Assembly: GCF_012910905.1 (NCBI RefSeq)
Contig: NZ_WTVN01000029.1
Span: 1 to 64,000 of the forward strand
Reading direction: 5' to 3'
DNA length: 64,000 bases
DNA from: Aromatoleum toluvorans
GTDB lineage: Bacteria > Pseudomonadota > Gammaproteobacteria > Burkholderiales > Rhodocyclaceae
Positions 36,329 through 45,017 of the stretch are shown here, piece by piece (position 1 is the first letter of the stretch; each line of letters begins with the position of its first letter). The notes under the pieces are model-generated. The model searched no databases, was not told the DNA's origin, and saw nothing but the letters and a program-made list of their open reading frames with translations. Position numbers and translations under genes: made by a program.

Positions 36329-37782
36329 TGGATCCGCTCCTCCTCGTTCTCGCGACTCCGCTGCTGGGCGGCGTGCTGCTCGCGCTGTGGGGCGACCGCG
36401 AGCGGGCAGGGGAGCTGAACGCCGCGATGAGCCTGCTGACATTGGCGGCGTCCGTGTGGCTCACGGTGATCGTCGTGCGCGACGGGCCGCTCATGGTGTG
36501 GGGCGAGTGGTTCTTCGTCGATCCGCTCAACGTCTTCCTGGTGACGCTGACCGCCTTCGTCGGCTTCACGACTTCGCTGTTCTCGCGGCCCTACATGCGC
36601 ATCGAGCGCGACCACGGCAAGATGACGCCGGGGCGCATGCGGCTCTTCCACAGCATGTACCAGCTCTTCAACGGCATGATGCTGGTCGCGCTGACGACCA
36701 ACAACCTCGGCATCCTGTGGGTGGCGATGGAGGCGGCGACGCTGACGACCGTGCTGCTGGTGTCGGTGTATCGCACCGCGGCGAGCCTGGAGGCGGCGTG
36801 GAAGTACTTCATCCTGTGTGGCGTGGGCATCGCGCAGGCGCTGTTCGGGACGATCCTGCTCTACCTCGCGGCCGAGCGCGCGATCGGGGGCGGCGAGGGG
36901 GCGCTGCTGTGGACCCACCTCGCGCAATCCAAGCACCTGCTCGATCCCGGCACCCTGTCGCTCGCCTTCGTGTTCCTGCTACTCGGCTATGGCACCAAGG
37001 TGGGCCTCGTGCCGGTGCATAACTGGCTGCCCGACGCGCACGCGGAGGGCCCGACGCCGATCTCGGCGGTGCTGTCGGGGCTGCTGCTGAACGTCGCGCT
37101 GTATGCCTTGCTGCGCTGCAAGGTGCTGGCGGACGGGGCGCTTGCGAACGGCCTGCCGGGGCGCATGATGATCGGCTTCGGCCTCGTCACCGTGGTCGTC
37201 GCGGCTTTCTTCCTGTCGCGCCAGCGCGACGTCAAGCGCATGTTCGCGTATTCGTCGATCGAGCACATGGGCTTGATGACCTTCGCGTTCGGCCTGGGCG
37301 GCCCGATCGCGAATTTTGCCGGGCTGCTGCACATGACCGTGCATGCGCTGGTGAAGTCGGCGATCTTCTTCGCCGTCGGCCACGCCGCGCAGAAGGCCGG
37401 TTCGCAGGCGATGGAGGACATCCGCGGCTTGCTGAAGGTGAATCCGACGGTCGGCTGGGGACTCATGCTCGGCTCGCTGGCGATTCTCGGCATGCCGCCC
37501 TTCGGCGTGTTCGCGAGCGAGTTCCTGGTCCTGACGACGGCGATGCGCGAGGCGCCGTGGGCCACGCCTTTCCTGCTCGTCGCGCTCGGCGTGGCGTTCG
37601 CGGCGATCTTCGGGCGCGTGCAGCCGATGGTGTTCGGCGAGACCTCGCTGCGCCCGCTCGCCCACCCGCCGGCGCTGCTGCCGGTGTTCGTCCATCTCGG
37701 GCTCGCGCTGATGCTGGGGCTGTACGTCCCGCCCTATCTTGAAGGCTGGTATCGGCAGGCGGCGCAGATGATAGGAGGCTAG
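36328..37782 (+). CDS. hyfF: hydrogenase-4-like antiporter subunit HyfF
   Basis: A 484-aa antiporter-like subunit, second of the complex. Visible features are the helix-5 glutamate (WVAMEAATLTTVLLVS), helix-7 lysine (GTKVGLVPVHNWLPDAHAEG) and QRDVKRMFAYSSIEHMGLM. With HyfB it provides two candidate ion-pumping units; hyfD, present in E. coli hydrogenase 4, is missing here. TGATG overlap with hyfE; a 154-base repeat element follows. Confidence 0.9.
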   Translation: MDPLLLVLATPLLGGVLLALWGDRERAGELNAAMSLLTLAASVWLTVIVVRDGPLMVWGEWFFVDPLNVFLVTLTAFVGFTTSLFSRPYMRIERDHGKMTPGRMRLFHSMYQLFNGMMLVALTTNNLGILWVAMEAATLTTVLLVSVYRTAASLEAAWKYFILCGVGIAQALFGTILLYLAAERAIGGGEGALLWTHLAQSKHLLDPGTLSLAFVFLLLGYGTKVGLVPVHNWLPDAHAEGPTPISAVLSGLLLNVALYALLRCKVLADGALANGLPGRMMIGFGLVTVVVAAFFLSRQRDVKRMFAYSSIEHMGLMTFAFGLGGPIANFAGLLHMTVHALVKSAIFFAVGHAAQKAGSQAMEDIRGLLKVNPTVGWGLMLGSLAILGMPPFGVFASEFLVLTTAMREAPWATPFLLVALGVAFAAIFGRVQPMVFGETSLRPLAHPPALLPVFVHLGLALMLGLYVPPYLEGWYRQAAQMIGG

Positions 37783-37936
37783 AGTGCAACTACCCCCACG
37801 CTCACAGGTTTCGTGGAGGGCCGGCTGCGCACAGCCGGCCCGTTCGGCGGGCGCGAAGCCGTGCTTCGCGAATTCCCCTCCTCACCCCCCCGAGGAGGCG
37901 CAGGCCTCCCTTGGGGCGGCCCGGCGGGAGGCCTGA
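37783..37936 (+). repeat. GC-rich intergenic repeat element, copy 2
   Basis: This spacer between hyfF and hyfG repeats the CCCCCACGCTC start and the CTTGGGGCGGCCCGGCGGGAG end seen at 35579-35668, with an extra hairpin (GGCCGGCTGCGCACAGCCGGCC) in the middle. Its end supplies the hyfG ribosome site. Confidence 0.6.
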
Positions 37937-39481
37937 GTGGAGTTTTTCGGACTGGATTGCCGCTTCGAACGCTTCGACGCGCCCCTGCCGATCCACGGTG
38001 CGCGGGTCCTCGCCGGGCAGTGGAGCGCGCTCGCGCTGGCCGTCGCGGAGGCGAAGGGGCGGCTTGTGAGCCTGTGGGGCAGCGACGAGCGTGCCACGGG
38101 CGACGGCTTCGCGGTGTCGGCGGCGTACGCGACCGCGGACGGGCTGTTGTGGGCGAAGCTCGGGCTGGATGCGGCGAAACCGGCTTACCCGGATATCTCG
38201 CGCTTCTTCCCCGCCGCGGTCCGCATGCAGCGCGCCGCGCGCGATCTGGTCGGCATCGAGGCGGAAGACGCGGCGGACGATCGCCCGTGGCTGCGTCATG
38301 GCGCGTGGCCGGCGGACTATTTCCCGTTGCGTTTCGGGAACACCGGCCAGGAGCGCTTCCAGGCGCAGGCCGATGCCTATCCCTTCGTCCCCGTCGAGGG
38401 CGACGGCGTGCATGAGATCCCGGTCGGGCCGGTGCATGCGGGCACGATCGAGCCGGGGCATTTCCGCTTCTCGGTCGTCGGCGAGAAGGTGCTGCGGCTC
38501 GAGGAGCGGCTCGGGTACACGCACAAGGGCATCGAGCGCCGCTTCATGGGCATGGATACGGACGAGGGCGCGCGGCTCGCGGGCCGGGTGTCGGGGGACA
38601 GCACCGTTGCATATGCGTGGGCCTATGCGATGGCGGTCGAATCGCTGGCCGGCGTGAAGGTGCCCGAACGCGCCGCGTGGCTGCGCGCGCTGCTGCTCGA
38701 GCGCGAGCGCGTCGCGAACCATCTCGGCGACCTCGGCGCGCTCGGCAACGACGCGGCGTTCGGCTTCGCCCTTGCGCAGTTCTCGCGCCTGCGCGAGGAC
38801 TGGCTGCGCCTCAATCGCGAGTGCTTCGGCCATCGCCTGCTGATGGATTGTGTCCGTCCGGGCGGGGTCGCGCGAGATCTCGACGCCGACGGCTGCGCGC
38901 AGCTGCGTCGCCAGGTGGCCGACATCGCACGCGAGGTTGCCGAGCTGAAGGACATCTACGAAGAGCATGCGGGGCTGCAGGACCGTCTCGTCACGACCGG
39001 CCGCGCCACGCCGGAGCTCGCACAACGCCTGGGCCTGACGGGGCTCGCCGGGCGGGCGAGCGGACAGGCGGCCGACCTGCGGGCGGACTTTCCGTGGCCG
39101 CCGTACGACGGCCTCGCGGTGACGGCCTGCACGCATCGCAACGGCGACGTCGCGGCCCGCGTCGCGATGCGCTTCGACGAGTGTTTCGCGTCGCTGCGGA
39201 TGATCGACGCGCTGCTCGCCGGGTTGCCGGGCGGATCGGCCCGTGAGCCGGTCCTCGTCATGCGGGACGGTGCCGGGGCCGGCTGGGTCGAAGGCTGGCG
39301 CGGCGAGGTGTTCGTCGCGCTGGAGACCAACGCACAGGGGCGCATTGCGCGCTGCCACTGCCACGATCCTTCATGGCAGAACTGGCCGGTGCTCGAGCAC
39401 GCGATCATCGGCAACATCGTTCCCGACTTCCCGCTGATCAACAAGTCGTTCAATCTGAGCTATTCGGGGCAGGATCTGTAA
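37937..39481 (+). CDS. hyfG: hydrogenase-like large subunit without Ni ligands (Ehr)
   Basis: A 514-aa fusion of a NuoC-like N-terminus (residues ~1-140) and a NuoD/NiFe-hydrogenase-like part. The nickel motif RxCGxCxxxH reads R217-VSGDSTVA-Y226, so both cysteines are serine (219, 222) and the histidine is tyrosine. The C-terminal DPCxxC position reads NLS-YSG with Ser508 and Gly511. All four nickel ligands are therefore lost and no C-terminal processing tail is present. The protein cannot hold a NiFe centre and belongs with energy-converting hydrogenase-related complexes. GTG start with CGGGAG upstream. Electron donor and acceptor are unknown. Confidence 0.9.
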   Translation: MEFFGLDCRFERFDAPLPIHGARVLAGQWSALALAVAEAKGRLVSLWGSDERATGDGFAVSAAYATADGLLWAKLGLDAAKPAYPDISRFFPAAVRMQRAARDLVGIEAEDAADDRPWLRHGAWPADYFPLRFGNTGQERFQAQADAYPFVPVEGDGVHEIPVGPVHAGTIEPGHFRFSVVGEKVLRLEERLGYTHKGIERRFMGMDTDEGARLAGRVSGDSTVAYAWAYAMAVESLAGVKVPERAAWLRALLLERERVANHLGDLGALGNDAAFGFALAQFSRLREDWLRLNRECFGHRLLMDCVRPGGVARDLDADGCAQLRRQVADIAREVAELKDIYEEHAGLQDRLVTTGRATPELAQRLGLTGLAGRASGQAADLRADFPWPPYDGLAVTACTHRNGDVAARVAMRFDECFASLRMIDALLAGLPGGSAREPVLVMRDGAGAGWVEGWRGEVFVALETNAQGRIARCHCHDPSWQNWPVLEHAIIGNIVPDFPLINKSFNLSYSGQDL

Positions 39482-40035
39482 TGTGGCACATCCTGAAGTA
39501 CATCGCCCGCCGCGGCCGTGTCACCGAGCCGGCGCCCGAACCGCTGGAGGGCACGCATCGCCCCGCGCACCCGGTCCATGACGAGATCCTCGCGATCCTC
39601 GGTCGCGCGCTGGCGATCCGGCAGGTCGATGCCGGGTCGTGCAACGGCTGCGAGTTGGAGATCAACGCGCTCAACAACCCCTACTACAACATCGAGGGGT
39701 TGGGCATCCGCTTCGTCGCCAGCCCGCGCCACGCCGACATGCTGCTCGTGACCGGGCCGGTGTCGCGCCACATGGAGCTTGCGCTGCGGCGCACCTACGA
39801 CGCGACGCCGGCGCCGAAGCTGGTCGTCGCGGTGGGCGATTGCGGCGGGACTGGCGGGATCTTCGGCGAAAGCTACGCGAGCTGCGGGCGCGTGTCGAAC
39901 GTGATCCCCGTGGACGTGACGGTGCCGGGCTGTCCACCGCCGCCGGCGGAGATCCTGGCCGGGATTCTCGCCGCGGTGCGCGCGCGGCCGCCGATCGAGG
40001 CTGAGCCCGCGACTTTCGAACCCGGTTTCAACTGA
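39481..40035 (+). CDS. hyfI: hydrogenase-like small subunit, NuoB/HyfI type
   Basis: A 184-aa subunit homologous to NuoB and HycG. Ligands for one [4Fe-4S] cluster are intact: Cys54 and Cys57 (AGSCNGCELE), Cys121 (VGDCGGTGG) and Cys151 (VPGCPPPP). The proximal cluster is thus kept although the large subunit has lost nickel, so electron transfer to a different acceptor remains possible. Its start overlaps the hyfG stop by one base. Last gene of the operon; no ferredoxin-like HyfA or HyfH follows. Confidence 0.93.
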   Translation: MWHILKYIARRGRVTEPAPEPLEGTHRPAHPVHDEILAILGRALAIRQVDAGSCNGCELEINALNNPYYNIEGLGIRFVASPRHADMLLVTGPVSRHMELALRRTYDATPAPKLVVAVGDCGGTGGIFGESYASCGRVSNVIPVDVTVPGCPPPPAEILAGILAAVRARPPIEAEPATFEPGFN

Positions 40036-40080
40036 CGACAAGGCCGCCGGGGCGATCGCGTCCCGGCCCGACGGGCCCGT

Positions 40081-40470
40081 TCATTTCCGGCGTGCCTGCC
40101 ACCAGGCGTCGAGGCTCCACGCGCCCGCCCCGTGCACGGCCAGCGTCAGCAGGCCACCCGCGATCGCGAGGTTCTTCATGAACATGATGGACTGCATCTG
40201 GTTCGCGAAGTCGGTGTGGAAGAACATCGCCGCGAGGAGGCTGAAGACGGCGAGCCCCGCCGCCGCGAGCCGTGTCAGTGCCCCGAAGAGCACCCCGAGG
40301 CCGCCGCCGAGTTCGGCGAAGATCACGAGCGGTAGCAGGGCGCCGCTCACGCCCATCGAAGCCATGTATTGCTGCGTGCCCGCATAGCCGGCGCCGAGCT
40401 TGCCCCAGCCTGCGGTGACGAAGATCAGCGCGAGAAGAACGCGCGCGACAAGTGCGACAGCGTCTTTCAT
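40081..40470 (-). CDS. DoxX-family membrane protein
   Basis: A 129-aa protein with four hydrophobic helices and the DoxX pattern (RVLLALIFVTAGWGKLGAGY, later FAELGGGLGVLFGALTRLAA and FMKNLAIAGGLLTLA). Members of this family are small inner-membrane proteins, some linked to thiosulfate oxidation or redox stress, most without known function. It converges with the hyf operon, 45 bases from hyfI, and is probably transcribed alone. Confidence 0.88.
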   Translation of the reverse strand: MKDAVALVARVLLALIFVTAGWGKLGAGYAGTQQYMASMGVSGALLPLVIFAELGGGLGVLFGALTRLAAAGLAVFSLLAAMFFHTDFANQMQSIMFMKNLAIAGGLLTLAVHGAGAWSLDAWWQARRK

Positions 40471-40575
40471 TCGATTTCTCCTTGTTGGTCGGGCGTGTCG
40501 CCCTCCTATGGATGTAGTCGAAATATGACGCGTTTGCAGGCCGCCACGCGTCCGGGCGGCCTGCAGCGCGGGGCG

Positions 40576-41994
40576 CTACTTCGGGATTTTGACGACGTGC
40601 AGCAGGTTGGTGCTGCCGCTGCGCCCGAAGGGCAATCCGGCGATGATGACGACCGAGTCGCCCGGCCGGGCGAAGCCGTGGGTGACGACCGCGGCGCTGG
40701 CGTGCTGGACCATCTCGGCGACGTCATGCACGTCCTCGAAGGGCACCGGATGCACGCCCCACACGAGCGCGAGGCGGCGCGCGGTGGCGAGCTGCGGCGT
40801 CAGGCCCAGGATCGGCGTGCTTGGGCGCTCGCGGCTCGCCCGCAGGCAGCTGAAGCCGCTGCTGGAATAGGCGACCGTCGCCGCCGGCGCGAGCAGGGCC
40901 GCGATGCCGCGCAGCGCGCCGCAGATGGCGTCCGGGGTGTTGGCCTCGGCGGGCGTGTGGCTCGCGGCGAGGCCGGCGCGCCAGTCGGGGTCCTGCTCGA
41001 CCTGGGTGATGATGCGGTCCATGATCGTGACCGCCTCGACCGGGTACTGGCCGGATGCGGATTCCGCGGACAGCATCACCGCATCGGCGCCGTCGTAGAT
41101 CGCGGTGGCGACGTCGGAGGCTTCGGCGCGGGTGGGCACCGGCGCGCTGATCATCGATTCGAGCATCTGCGTCGCGACGACGACCGGCTTGCCGGCGGCA
41201 CGCGCGGCGCGGACGATGCGCTTCTGCAGGATGGGCACGCGCTGCGGCGGCAGTTCGACGCCGAGGTCGCCGCGCGCGACCATGATGCCGTCGGCGAGCG
41301 CGACGATTTCATCCAGGCGCTCGATCGCGGCGGGCTTTTCGAGCTTGGCCATGATCCACGCGCGGTCGCCGACGATCTCGCGCGCCTCGCGGATGTCTTC
41401 GGGGCGCTGCACGAAGGACAGGGCCACCCAGTCGACGCCCAGCGACAGGCCGTAGTCGAGGTCGGCGAGATCCTTGGGCGTGAGCGGCGAGATCGGCAGC
41501 ACGACGCCCGGCACGTTCACGCCTTTGCGGTCGGACAGCGGGCCGCCGACGAGCACCGTCGTGTCGGCGAAGTCGGCGCCGAAGGCCTCGACGCGCAGGC
41601 GCAGCTTGCCGTCGTCGAGCAGCAGTTCGGTGCCGGTTTCGAGCGCGGCGAAGATCTCGGGATGCGGCAGGTTGGCGCGCGTGGCGTCGCCTTCGGCCGG
41701 GTCGAGATCGAGTCGGAAGCGGCTGCCGACGGTGAGCGTGACCTTGCCTTCGGCGAGCTTGCCGATGCGCAGCTTCGGCCCCTGCAGGTCCATCAGCACG
41801 CCGATTGGGCGGCCGACCTCGCGCTCGATCTCGCGGATCTGGCGCAGCCGCTCGGCATGGTCGGCGTGCGTGCCGTGGCTGAAGTTCAGGCGGAACACGT
41901 CGGCGCCGGCCTCGACGAGCGCGCGGATGCGCTCGGGCGTGGAGCTCGACGGCCCGAGCGTTGCAAGGATGCGCGACTGGCGGTGGCGTCTCAT
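40576..41994 (-). CDS. pyk: pyruvate kinase
   Basis: A 472-aa cytoplasmic enzyme that converts phosphoenolpyruvate and ADP to pyruvate and ATP. LRFNFSH-like RLNFSHGTHADH near the N-terminus, MDLQGPKLRIGKL, the catalytic-lysine segment MAKLEKPAAIERLD and IMVARGDLGVELP are the diagnostic motifs. GAGGAGA precedes the ATG at 41994. Last of the glyoxylate-glycerate gene set, separated from it by a REP-like element, it completes the route from 2-phosphoglycerate-derived PEP to pyruvate. The name pykA or pykF cannot be settled. Confidence 0.95.
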   Translation of the reverse strand: MRRHRQSRILATLGPSSSTPERIRALVEAGADVFRLNFSHGTHADHAERLRQIREIEREVGRPIGVLMDLQGPKLRIGKLAEGKVTLTVGSRFRLDLDPAEGDATRANLPHPEIFAALETGTELLLDDGKLRLRVEAFGADFADTTVLVGGPLSDRKGVNVPGVVLPISPLTPKDLADLDYGLSLGVDWVALSFVQRPEDIREAREIVGDRAWIMAKLEKPAAIERLDEIVALADGIMVARGDLGVELPPQRVPILQKRIVRAARAAGKPVVVATQMLESMISAPVPTRAEASDVATAIYDGADAVMLSAESASGQYPVEAVTIMDRIITQVEQDPDWRAGLAASHTPAEANTPDAICGALRGIAALLAPAATVAYSSSGFSCLRASRERPSTPILGLTPQLATARRLALVWGVHPVPFEDVHDVAEMVQHASAAVVTHGFARPGDSVVIIAGLPFGRSGSTNLLHVVKIPK

Positions 41995-42029
41995 GGGTGT
42001 CTCCTCGTTGTTCTTGGGTGTCTGGGTTT

Positions 42030-42118
42030 CGTAGGGCGGAAAAGCGCAGCGCCTTCCGCCACGCGGCGGCCGGTACGGCACATACGGCGGAAGGCGCCTT
42101 CGGCTTTTCCGCCCTACG
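42030..42118. repeat. REP/BIME-like inverted repeat
   Basis: Two facing copies of a palindromic unit: CGTAGGGCGGAAAAGC through GCCTTCCGCC at 42030-42060, and its near complement GGCGGAAGGCGCC through CCGCCCTACG at 42087-42118. This is the form of a repetitive extragenic palindrome pair, often spread by RAYT transposases. None is seen in the window. Confidence 0.75.
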
Positions 42119-42122
42119 TTCG

Positions 42123-42524
42123 TTACTGTTCCAGGGCGGCGATGCCCGCGCGGGCGATCTGCGCGTCGTCGCTGGCCTTGACGCCCGACACGCCGACCGC
42201 GCCGATCACGGTGCCGTCGACGACGATCGGCTCGCCGCCTTCCAGCGGCACGACCGGCATCGCCAGCGCGGCATAGCGGCCACCGTTGATCATGTCTTCC
42301 AGCGCCTTGCTGGGCTTGCCCGCCATCACGCTGGTGCGCGCCTTGTCCGGCGCGATCAGCGCGCTCGAGAGCGGCGCGCCGTCCAGGCGCTGCAGCCACA
42401 GCGCGTGGCCGCCGGCGTCGCAGACCGCGATCGTCACGGCCCAGCCGTTCCTGAGCGCCTCGGCTTCGGCCGCGGCAGCGATGCGCTTGACGTCGTCGAG
42501 GGTGAGGGCCTTGATGGTTTTCAT
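42123..42524 (-). CDS. GlcG/HbpS-family protein
   Basis: A 133-aa single-domain protein of the GlcG/HbpS (DUF336) family: TIAVCDAGGHALWLQRLDGA, then KARTSVMAGKPS and IVVDGTVIGAVGVSGVKASDD. Some members bind heme or cobalamin, and glcG is found with glycolate/glyoxylate genes in E. coli. Here it sits between glycerate kinase and pyruvate kinase in a glyoxylate-use cluster, which fits that association. The function itself is unknown. Confidence 0.88.
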   Translation of the reverse strand: MKTIKALTLDDVKRIAAAAEAEALRNGWAVTIAVCDAGGHALWLQRLDGAPLSSALIAPDKARTSVMAGKPSKALEDMINGGRYAALAMPVVPLEGGEPIVVDGTVIGAVGVSGVKASDDAQIARAGIAALEQ

Positions 42525-42564
42525 TGCGTGATACCTCCTGTGGTTCGAGTGTGCGGCGCCGGCG

Positions 42565-43833
42565 TTACAGCACGACGATCGCGCGGAAGTCGTTGACGTT
42601 GGTCAGCGTCGGGCCGGTCACGAGCGAGTCGCCCAGCGCTTCGAAGAAGCCGTGGCCGTCGTTGTCCGCGAGGCTGTCGCGCGGGCGGATGCCTTGCGCC
42701 CAGGCGCGTTCGAGGGTGTCGGGCGTGACGAAGGCGCCGGCGATCTCTTCGAGCCCGTCCACGCCATCGGTGTCGCCCGCGACTGCATACACGCCCGGTT
42801 CGCCGTCGAGCGCCACCGCGAGCGAGAGCAGGAACTCGACGTTGCGTCCGCCGCGCCCCTGGCCGCGCACGGTGACGGTGGTTTCGCCGCCCGAGAGCAG
42901 CACGCAGGGCGCCGCGACCGGCTGGCGGTGACGGCGCACCTGTAGTGCGATGCCGGCCATCACCTTGCCGACGTCGCGCGCTTCGCCTTCGATGCTGTCG
43001 CCGAGCAGCAGCGGCGTGTAGCCGGCGCAGGCGGCGACCTTGGCGGCGGCTTCGAGCGCCATCTGCGGCGTGGCAATGAGCGTCGTCGTCACGCGCGCGA
43101 GACGCGCATCGCCTGGCTTGATCGATTCGCCCGCGCCGCTCTCCAGCAGCGCGCGCGCCGCCGCGGGCAGGTCGATGCCGTAGCGCGCGACGATCTCCAG
43201 CGCGTCGGCGCAGCTCGTCGGGTCGCCGACGGTGGGGCCGGAGGCGATGGCGATGGGGTTGTCGCCGGGCACGTCGGAGATCAGCAGATTGACGACGCGC
43301 GCCGGATGGCAGGCCGCGGCGAGCCGGCCGCCCTTGATCGCGGAGAGGTGGCGGCGCACGCAGTTCATCTCGGCGATCGTCGCGCCGGATTTCAGCAGCG
43401 CGCGGTTGATCGCCTGCTTGTCCTCGAGCGTGATGCCTTCGGCCGGCAGCGGCATCAGCGCCGAGCCGCCGCCCGAGATCAGGCAGATCACGAGGTCGTC
43501 CGCGGTGAGGCCCTGTACGGTTTCGAGCATGCCGCGCGCGGCGGCGAGGCCCGCCGCGTCGGGCACGGGGTGGGCGGCCTCGACGATGGTGATGCGCTCG
43601 CAGGGCACGGCGTAGCCGTAGCGGGTGACGACGAGGCCGGACAGCGGCCCCGGCCAGTTGCGCTCCAGCGCCTGCGCCATCGCGGCGGAGGCCTTGCCGG
43701 CGCCGATGACGACGGTGCGGCCCTTCGGCGGCGCGGGCAGGTGGCGCGGAATGCAGCGTTCGGGCTGGGCGGCCTCCACGGCGGCGGTGAACATCTGCCG
43801 CAGCAGGGCGCGGATGTCGTCTTCAGTGGTCAT
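42565..43833 (-). CDS. ttuD: glycerate 2-kinase (MOFRL/TtuD type)
   Basis: A 422-aa enzyme phosphorylating glycerate to 2-phosphoglycerate with ATP. N-terminal VVIGAGKASAAMAQALER is the family's nucleotide-related loop; LVICLISGGGSALMPLPAEG and LSAIKGGRLAAACHPARVV follow; the C-terminal MOFRL part has LLSGGETTVTVRGQGRGGRN and AGDTDGVDG. It receives glycerate from the glxR product. The start at 43833 marks the onset of similarity; the upstream 28 codons are unconserved. It precedes the GlcG-like gene by 40 bases. Confidence 0.92.
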   Translation of the reverse strand: MTTEDDIRALLRQMFTAAVEAAQPERCIPRHLPAPPKGRTVVIGAGKASAAMAQALERNWPGPLSGLVVTRYGYAVPCERITIVEAAHPVPDAAGLAAARGMLETVQGLTADDLVICLISGGGSALMPLPAEGITLEDKQAINRALLKSGATIAEMNCVRRHLSAIKGGRLAAACHPARVVNLLISDVPGDNPIAIASGPTVGDPTSCADALEIVARYGIDLPAAARALLESGAGESIKPGDARLARVTTTLIATPQMALEAAAKVAACAGYTPLLLGDSIEGEARDVGKVMAGIALQVRRHRQPVAAPCVLLSGGETTVTVRGQGRGGRNVEFLLSLAVALDGEPGVYAVAGDTDGVDGLEEIAGAFVTPDTLERAWAQGIRPRDSLADNDGHGFFEALGDSLVTGPTLTNVNDFRAIVVL

Positions 43834-44087
43834 GGCGGGATCCGTGTCGAGGGAGATCGGCGAAAACGCGGGCAAGGTCTTTGACCGCACGCCGGCGCGT
43901 TCGTCGGCGGCAGTCACGGAGGGGATGTTCCCCCGCGAACTCGTGCGGGTAACATCCGGTATTCCGCGTATTGCGCCGCGGAGGGTGGCTCAGCAGCCAT
44001 CGGTCCGACCGTCCGGAACCGCCGTGCGAGGCTGGGGCCAAGGCAGTGGCTTTCGGCCACTGCACTTGTTGGCCACTCACTTGCTAC

Positions 44088-44972
44088 TTACTGGCCAATC
44101 TCGAAGTTCGCCATCTTCTCCAGCGCCTGCACCATCGCCGAGTGGTCGCGGCCGGCCCCGCCGTGCGCGGCGCAGGCATTGAAGAGCTCCTGCGCGGTCG
44201 CGGTGTTGGGCAGCGACACGCCGATCTGGCGCGCGGTCGCCAGCGCGAGGTTGAGATCCTTCTGGTGCAGCTCGATGCGGAAGCCCGGATCGAAGGTGCG
44301 CTTGATCATGCGCTCGCCGTGCACCTCGAGGATGCGCGAGGACGCGAAGCCGCCCATCAGCGCCTCGCGCACGCGTGCCGGATCGGCGCCGTTCTTCGCC
44401 GCGAACAACAGCGCTTCGGCGACCGCCTCGATGTTCAGCGCGACGATGATCTGGTTGGCGACCTTGCAGGTCTGGCCGTCGCCGTTCTTGCCGACCAGCG
44501 TGATGTTCTTGCCCATCAACTGGAAGAGCGGCAGCGCCTTCTCGAAGGTCGAGTGCTTGCCGCCGACCATGATCGACAGCGTGCCGGCCTTCGCGCCCAC
44601 CTGGCCGCCCGAGACCGGCGCGTCGAGGTATTCGCAGCCGAGGTCGTTGATCTTCTGCGCGAATTGCTTGGTCGCGACCGGGCTGATCGAGCTCATGTCG
44701 ATGACGATCTTGCCCGGCGACAGGCCTTCCGCGACGCCGTTCGCGGCGAACAGCGCCTCTTCGACGTTGGGGGTGTCGGGCACCATCAGGATGATGAAGT
44801 CGGATTTCTGCGCGACTTCGCGGCCGGTGTCGCACACGGTCGCGCCGGCGTCGACGATCTGGCGCGGCGCCTTCCCGTGGGTGTTCACGAACAGCGTGTG
44901 GCCGCCGTCGATGAGGTGCTGGGCCATCGGCGCGCCCATGATGCCCAGTCCGATGAATCCGATGTTCGCCAT
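44088..44972 (-). CDS. glxR: 2-hydroxy-3-oxopropionate (tartronate semialdehyde) reductase
   Basis: A 294-aa beta-hydroxyacid dehydrogenase. The Rossmann loop is IGFIGLGIMGAPMA; substrate binding is at LDAPVSGGQVGAKAGTLSIM; the catalytic lysine lies in KVANQIIVALNIEAVAEAL. It reduces tartronate semialdehyde, made by Gcl, to D-glycerate using NAD(P)H. It lies 45 bases after hyi and 254 bases before glycerate kinase, with no gene in between. Confidence 0.94.
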   Translation of the reverse strand: MANIGFIGLGIMGAPMAQHLIDGGHTLFVNTHGKAPRQIVDAGATVCDTGREVAQKSDFIILMVPDTPNVEEALFAANGVAEGLSPGKIVIDMSSISPVATKQFAQKINDLGCEYLDAPVSGGQVGAKAGTLSIMVGGKHSTFEKALPLFQLMGKNITLVGKNGDGQTCKVANQIIVALNIEAVAEALLFAAKNGADPARVREALMGGFASSRILEVHGERMIKRTFDPGFRIELHQKDLNLALATARQIGVSLPNTATAQELFNACAAHGGAGRDHSAMVQALEKMANFEIGQ

Positions 44973-45017
44973 GTTGTGGTCTCCGTTATGTGTGGTGTCT
45001 CTGTGGGGCAGGGGTGC

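Noticed and set aside
37937-40035. A functional NiFe hydrogenase (Hyf/Hyc) operon
   Set aside because: The large subunit lacks all four nickel-binding cysteines and the C-terminal processing tail, and no maturation genes are nearby.
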